64,000 nt of DNA from Allobosea robiniae (lineage in GTDB: Bacteria; Pseudomonadota; Alphaproteobacteria; Rhizobiales; Beijerinckiaceae), in contig NZ_FNBZ01000004.1 of the NCBI RefSeq assembly GCF_900102525.1, positions 434,001 through 498,000 on the forward strand, written 5' to 3'. Under the pieces are notes generated by a model, which saw only the letters and a program-made list of their open reading frames with translations, was not told the origin of the DNA and searched no databases. The translations under genes and the position numbers were made by a program. Of the stretch, positions 60,205 through 64,000 are shown one piece after another (the first letter of the stretch is position 1; every line of letters starts with the position of its first letter).

Positions 60205-60993
60205 TCAGCCGCGCATGTCTGCAGGCAGTTCGGTACCGTGGAATTTCTTGTAAATCGCGTTGAGCTTGCCGTTCTTGAGGTTCTGCTGGACCCAGGCGTC
60301 GAGCTTCTCCAGCAGCTTGGGCTCGCCCTTCTTGACGCCGATGGCGAGGTCGAAATTGGTGATCGAAACCTTGGGCTCGAAGGCGCGCGCCGGCGCCTTG
60401 ACGCCGATCTGCGAGACGATCGTCGCCGAAGTCGCTACGCAGTCGGCCTGGCCGGACACGGCCGCCGTGACCATGGTCGCGTCGTCCTCATAACGCGAGA
60501 GCGTGAGGTTGCGCTCCTTCATGTTGGTCAGCGTCGTGTCCTGCGTGGTTCCGCGCGAGACCGCGATCGTCTTGCCCTTCAGGTCGTCCCAGCTCTTCAC
60601 GTCGAGCGACTTCAGGCAGCCCACCACCGATTGCAGCGCGGCATAGGGCTTGGAGAAGTCGATGACCTTGGCACGCTCGGGCGTGACCGACAGTGTTGAG
60701 ATGATGATGTCGGCCTTGTTGGTCTGGACATTGGGGATGCGGGTCGCGCCGGTGGTCTGGACGAATTCGAGCTGCAGCCCCCAGTCCTTGGCGAGGAGCT
60801 CGGCGGTCTCGACATCCGAGCCGGTCGGCTTCATCGCGCCGTCGATCATGCCGGAGGGCGGGATCGCAAGGTCGGTGGCGATGCGGATCTTGCCGGCCTT
60901 GGTGATGTCGTCGAGCAAATCGGCGCGGGCGGCCTGGCTGGCGCAGGCCAGCGCCGTCATGCCGAGCAGGGCAAGCGTGAGAGAGCGTTTCAT
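60205..60993 (-). CDS. amino acid-type ABC transporter binding protein (third importer)
   Basis: The 262-residue protein has a signal peptide (MKRSLTLALLGMTALACASQAARA) and a family 3 domain: ITKAGKIRIATDLAIPPSG, DVETAELLAKDWGLQLEFVQ, STLSVTPERAKVIDFSKPY and VSRGTTQDTTLT. Compared with HisJ it is of the glutamine/cystine-type branch. Its operon partners are sugar-phosphate enzymes rather than amino acid enzymes, so the ligand may be an amino sugar acid or a sugar acid (inference). Confidence 0.88.
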   Translation of the reverse strand: MKRSLTLALLGMTALACASQAARADLLDDITKAGKIRIATDLAIPPSGMIDGAMKPTGSDVETAELLAKDWGLQLEFVQTTGATRIPNVQTNKADIIISTLSVTPERAKVIDFSKPYAALQSVVGCLKSLDVKSWDDLKGKTIAVSRGTTQDTTLTNMKERNLTLSRYEDDATMVTAAVSGQADCVATSATIVSQIGVKAPARAFEPKVSITNFDLAIGVKKGEPKLLEKLDAWVQQNLKNGKLNAIYKKFHGTELPADMRG

Positions 60994-61020
60994 CCTTGGT
61001 TTCCTTCCCGTTTTTGGCTG

Positions 61021-61791
61021 TTAGAGCCCCGTTCCGACGAACTGGGCGAGTTCCGGCGTTGCCGGTCCGGAAAGGATCGAGGCACTTCCGGCCTCGTGGA
61101 CCCTTCCGGCGTGCATGAACACCACCTGGTCGGCGATGCCCCGTGCAAACCCCATCTCATGGGTGACCATGACCATGGTCATGCCATCCGCCGCGAGCCG
61201 CTCGATGACCTTGAGCACCTCGCCGGTCAGCTCCGGATCGAGCGCGGAGGTGACCTCGTCGAACAGCATCACCTTGGGCTGCATGGCGAGTGAGCGCGCG
61301 ATCGCCGCGCGCTGCTGCTGGCCGCCGGAGAGCTGCTCGGGATAGGCGTCGAGCTTCTCGGAGAGGCCGACTTTCGCGAGCATGGCCTTTGCAAGCTCGC
61401 GGGCCGCAGGCTTCTTCATGCCCTTCACCGAGACCGGCGCGAGCGTGATGTTCTGCTCGATCGTGAGATGCGGAAACAGGTTGTAGCTCTGGAAGACGAT
61501 GCCGACGTCCTGCCTGAGCGCCCTGAGATCGACATCGGCGGCATCGACGCGGTGATCGCAGACGCGGATCTCGCCGGAATCGATCTTCTCGAAGCGGTCG
61601 ATGCAGCGCAGCGCGGTGCTCTTCCCGGAGCCGGAGCGGCCGATCAGCACCAGAACGTCGCCGCGCTCGACGGTGAAGCTGACGCCGTCCAGTACCTTGA
61701 GGGAGCCGAAGCTCTTATGGACCTTGTCGAGGACGACGATGGGGCGTTCGATGACGATGCGTTCCTGGTTCATGGCTTTCGGTCTCGTCAT
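61021..61791 (-). CDS. amino acid-type ABC transporter ATPase (third importer)
   Basis: The 256-residue ATPase has Walker [10 protein letters not shown] at 51-59, Q-loop [15 protein letters not shown], signature LSGGQQQR and Walker [15 protein letters not shown] (the D-E-V-T-S variant is common in GlnQ-type proteins). The ATG at 61791 overlaps the permease stop by four bases; an ATG at 61773 is possible. It is followed after 27 bases by the binding-protein gene. Confidence 0.9.
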   Translation of the reverse strand: MTRPKAMNQERIVIERPIVVLDKVHKSFGSLKVLDGVSFTVERGDVLVLIGRSGSGKSTALRCIDRFEKIDSGEIRVCDHRVDAADVDLRALRQDVGIVFQSYNLFPHLTIEQNITLAPVSVKGMKKPAARELAKAMLAKVGLSEKLDAYPEQLSGGQQQRAAIARSLAMQPKVMLFDEVTSALDPELTGEVLKVIERLAADGMTMVMVTHEMGFARGIADQVVFMHAGRVHEAGSASILSGPATPELAQFVGTGL

Positions 61792-62456
61792 GCCGGCATC
61801 AGCTTCGCCCGGCCGACGCCCATTCGACGCTCAAGACGCCGGCTGAGGAGCGAGATCGGGAAGCAGAGCGCGAAGTAGATGAGGGCGATGATCGCGTAGA
61901 TCAGGAAGGGCTCGAACAGCGAGTTGTTGATGATCTGGCCGGAGCGGGCGAGCTCGACGAAACCCACGACCGACGCCAGCGACGTGTTCTTGATGATCTG
62001 CACCATGAAGCCGACGGTCGGCGGCGTGGCGATGCGCATCGCCTGGGGCAGTATGACCTTGAGCATCCGCTGCGTACGGCTCAGGCCCAGGCCCTCGGCC
62101 GCCTCCCATTGGGGACGGGGCACGGCCTGGATGCACCCGCGCCAGATCTCGCCGAAATAGGCGCCGACATAGATCGTCAGCGAGGCCCCAGCCGCCCAGA
62201 GCGGCGTGATCCGCAAGCCGAGCGCCGAAAGCCCGAAATAGCCGAGGAACATGATCACCAGCAGCGGCGTGCCCTGCACGAGCTGCACATAGGCGCCGCT
62301 GAGCAGCCGCACCGCCTTGCGCGGCGAGACGCGGGCGAGCGCGATCAGGAAGCCGACGAGCCCGCCGCCGATCAGCGCGATGGCGGAGAGCCCGATGGTC
62401 CAGAGCGCGCCCTGGCCGAGGAAGAGGAGATGGTTCGCGTTGAGGGTGCCGCCCAT
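61788..62456 (-). CDS. amino acid-type ABC transporter permease (third importer, second permease)
   Basis: The 222-residue permease has [21 protein letters not shown] near 57-77, coupling loop [26 protein letters not shown] and [21 protein letters not shown]. The ATG at 62456 lies ten bases after the preceding permease stop. It pairs with that permease as a GlnP/GltK-type channel. Confidence 0.9.
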   Translation of the reverse strand: MGGTLNANHLLFLGQGALWTIGLSAIALIGGGLVGFLIALARVSPRKAVRLLSGAYVQLVQGTPLLVIMFLGYFGLSALGLRITPLWAAGASLTIYVGAYFGEIWRGCIQAVPRPQWEAAEGLGLSRTQRMLKVILPQAMRIATPPTVGFMVQIIKNTSLASVVGFVELARSGQIINNSLFEPFLIYAIIALIYFALCFPISLLSRRLERRMGVGRAKLMPA

Positions 62457-62466
62457 GATCACCCCC

Positions 62467-63150
62467 TTAAAGCGGCGTGCCGAGGCGCCGCTGGCGCGGG
62501 AAGAGGACCTGCCCCAACACCCAGAAGGCGGCACGCAGGACGAGCGAGAGCGCGATGTAGGCAAGCGCGACGAGGATATAGGTCTCGAACGCGCGATAGG
62601 TGTCGGACTGGACGTAATTGGCGACCGCCGTCAGCTCCTCCGCCGAGATCTGCGACGTGACCGAGGAAGCCAGCATCAGCAGCACGAACTGGCTGGTCAG
62701 CGAGGGATAGACCTTCTCGATCGCCGGCAGCAGGATGACGTGCCAGTAGATCTGGACGCGCGAGAGTGCGAGGCCTTCGGCCGCCTCGATCTGCCCGGGC
62801 GGGATCGCCTCGAAACCGGCCCGCATGATCTCGGCGGTATAGGCGCCGACATTGATCGCGAGCGCCGCCGCCGCGACCGAAAAGGCCGAGAATTTGAAGC
62901 CGATGCTGGCGAGGCCGAAATAGACCAGGAAGATCTGGACGAGCAGCGGCGTGTTGCGGATCGTCTCGACATAACCGGCGCAGAGCCCGGCGATGAAGCG
63001 GTTGCTGCTGCCGCGGCCGATGGCGCAGAAGGTGCCGATCGCGCCGCCGATCAGGATCGCCATCAAGGCGAGCTGCAACGTCATCACCGCGCCGTCGGCG
63101 AAGAGCGGCCAGCGCTCCAGAACCACGGAGAAGTCGAGATCGAGACCCAT
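62467..63150 (-). CDS. amino acid-type ABC transporter permease (third importer, first permease)
   Basis: The 227-residue permease begins MGLDLDFSVVLERWPLFADG and has VETIRNTPLLVQIFLVYFGLAS near 63-84 and coupling loop GQIEAAEGLALSRVQIYWHVILLPA. The R-N-T-P-L-L variant marks the GltJ/BztB-like side. It starts eight bases after the dehydrogenase stop. Confidence 0.9.
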   Translation of the reverse strand: MGLDLDFSVVLERWPLFADGAVMTLQLALMAILIGGAIGTFCAIGRGSSNRFIAGLCAGYVETIRNTPLLVQIFLVYFGLASIGFKFSAFSVAAAALAINVGAYTAEIMRAGFEAIPPGQIEAAEGLALSRVQIYWHVILLPAIEKVYPSLTSQFVLLMLASSVTSQISAEELTAVANYVQSDTYRAFETYILVALAYIALSLVLRAAFWVLGQVLFPRQRRLGTPL

Positions 63151-63158
63151 CGCCGCCG

Positions 63159-64000
63159 TCAGGCCCGGTTCGTCATGCGGTCATAGACCTTGAACAGCGC
63201 CTGATTGCCGTTTCCGCCCTCGCCATGGGCGCGGGCCTCGATGTACTGGCTGGTGACGAGCGCGGTGCCGGGCAGGGGCACGGAGAGCGCCTGCGCCTGT
63301 TCCTGCACGAGGCGCAGGTCCTTCAGCATCAGGTCGATGCGGAAGCCGGCTGATGCATCTCCGGCGATCATGGCGGGCCCGAGCTTGTCGAGCATCCAGG
63401 ACGCCGCCGATCCTCCCATCAGCACTGATCGCATCTGATCGAGATCGACACCGGAGGCGCGTGCCAGCGCGATGGCCTCGCAGACACCCTGGAGATTGAT
63501 CCCGCAGATCAGCTGGTTGCAGAGCTTCACCGCCTGGCCGGCGCCGGACGCACCGACATGCGTGATGGTCGTGCCCATGCCGCGGAAGAAGGGCTCGGCC
63601 CTGGCGAAGGCGTCAGCCTCGCCGCCGGCCATGATCGTCAGCGTCGCATTCTTCGCACCGATCGGACCGCCCGAGACCGGTGCATCGATGAAGTCGGTGC
63701 CCGCCACTTTGAGATCGGCCTGCATCCTGCGGACGGCAACCGGCGAGATTGTGCTCATATCGACGATCAGGCGACCACGCGGAGGCGAGGCCAGGAGACC
63801 GGACTCGCCATAGATCACGTCCTCGACCTGGGGCGTGTCGGGCAGCATGGTGATCGCGATATCGGCACCCGCCGCCGCATCTGCCGGGCTCTTTGCCGGC
63901 CTTGCGCCCTCCGCCGCCAGCGCGGCCACCGCGTCCCCGACGATGTCGAAGACGGCGACGTGGTGTCCCGCCTTCAGGAGATTGCGCACCATCTCGCGCC
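63159..64000 (-). CDS. beta-hydroxyacid dehydrogenase (3-hydroxyisobutyrate dehydrogenase family), 5' end outside window
   Basis: The visible 280 residues lack only the N-terminal GxGxxG strand. Seen are MVRNLLKAGHHVAVFD, ITMLPDTPQVEDVIYG, the substrate-binding FIDAPVSGGPIGAKNATLTIMAGG and the catalytic-Lys region GQAVKLCNQLICGINLQGVCEA, then KDLRLVQEQA. The family oxidises 3-hydroxyisobutyrate, tartronate semialdehyde, or four-carbon acids such as threonate and erythronate. It begins the visible part of the third importer operon; the true start is beyond base 64000. Confidence 0.88.
   Translation of the reverse strand, partial: REMVRNLLKAGHHVAVFDIVGDAVAALAAEGARPAKSPADAAAGADIAITMLPDTPQVEDVIYGESGLLASPPRGRLIVDMSTISPVAVRRMQADLKVAGTDFIDAPVSGGPIGAKNATLTIMAGGEADAFARAEPFFRGMGTTITHVGASGAGQAVKLCNQLICGINLQGVCEAIALARASGVDLDQMRSVLMGGSAASWMLDKLGPAMIAGDASAGFRIDLMLKDLRLVQEQAQALSVPLPGTALVTSQYIEARAHGEGGNGNQALFKVYDRMTNRA

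Noticed and set aside
1..64000. CRISPR arrays, tRNA/rRNA genes, riboswitches
   Set aside because: No regularly spaced repeats, cloverleaf-like sequences or conserved riboswitch cores were noticed on reading; a covariance-model scan was not possible here.

Overview
The window is GC-rich, densely coded bacterial DNA from an alphaproteobacterium, most likely of the Hyphomicrobiales (Rhizobiales). A Bosea-like soil organism is my best guess from gene content; no rRNA or other phylogenetic marker lies here. I saw no rRNA, tRNA, CRISPR array, intact transposase or prophage. The theme is uptake and breakdown of small amino compounds: seven ABC-type import loci, most with their own enzymes, plus arsenic resistance and envelope stress functions.

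Left part (1-19.7 kb). A truncated TPR gene, motA/motB and a PhzF-family gene lead into a conspicuous paired block. Two paralogous operons (polar amino acid ABC importer plus inositol-monophosphatase-family phosphatases) face outward at 4.8-8.7 kb and 14.9-19.7 kb. Between them lie two paralogous MocR-type regulators and three enzymes: an aminotransferase, a 2-oxo-4-pentenoate hydratase-like enzyme and an RraA-type aldolase/decarboxylase. Both regulators carry Arg where the PLP-binding Lys should be. Both importer promoters share the same layout: direct repeats about 23-24 bp apart, the second abutting a TTGRGG -35 box.

Middle part (19.7-43.2 kb). Periplasmic and outer-membrane genes (DUF1254, class A acid phosphatase, beta-barrel) with an AraC regulator; an arsenic island (two ArsR repressors, two unrelated arsenate reductases, Acr3, a flavoprotein with a Cys-rich tail, an MFS pump); a peptide-uptake operon with gamma-glutamyltransferase-like, M20 peptidase and AtuA-type enzymes but no ATPase gene, under a divergent LysR; then a Tat-exported beta-propeller, a DUF305 protein, an ECF sigma factor and its anti-sigma factor.

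Right part (43.2-64 kb). A two-component system, small exported proteins including a 36-residue membrane peptide whose 5' region is tandemly duplicated, a HlyD-type pair, a LysR-controlled solitary binding protein with a threonine-synthase-like enzyme, a glycine-betaine-type (OpuC) importer, an asparagine synthetase, and a last operon joining an amino-acid importer to RpiB, a frameshifted ribokinase and a beta-hydroxyacid dehydrogenase cut by the window end. A degenerate 43-bp repeat recurs in at least five intergenic gaps.
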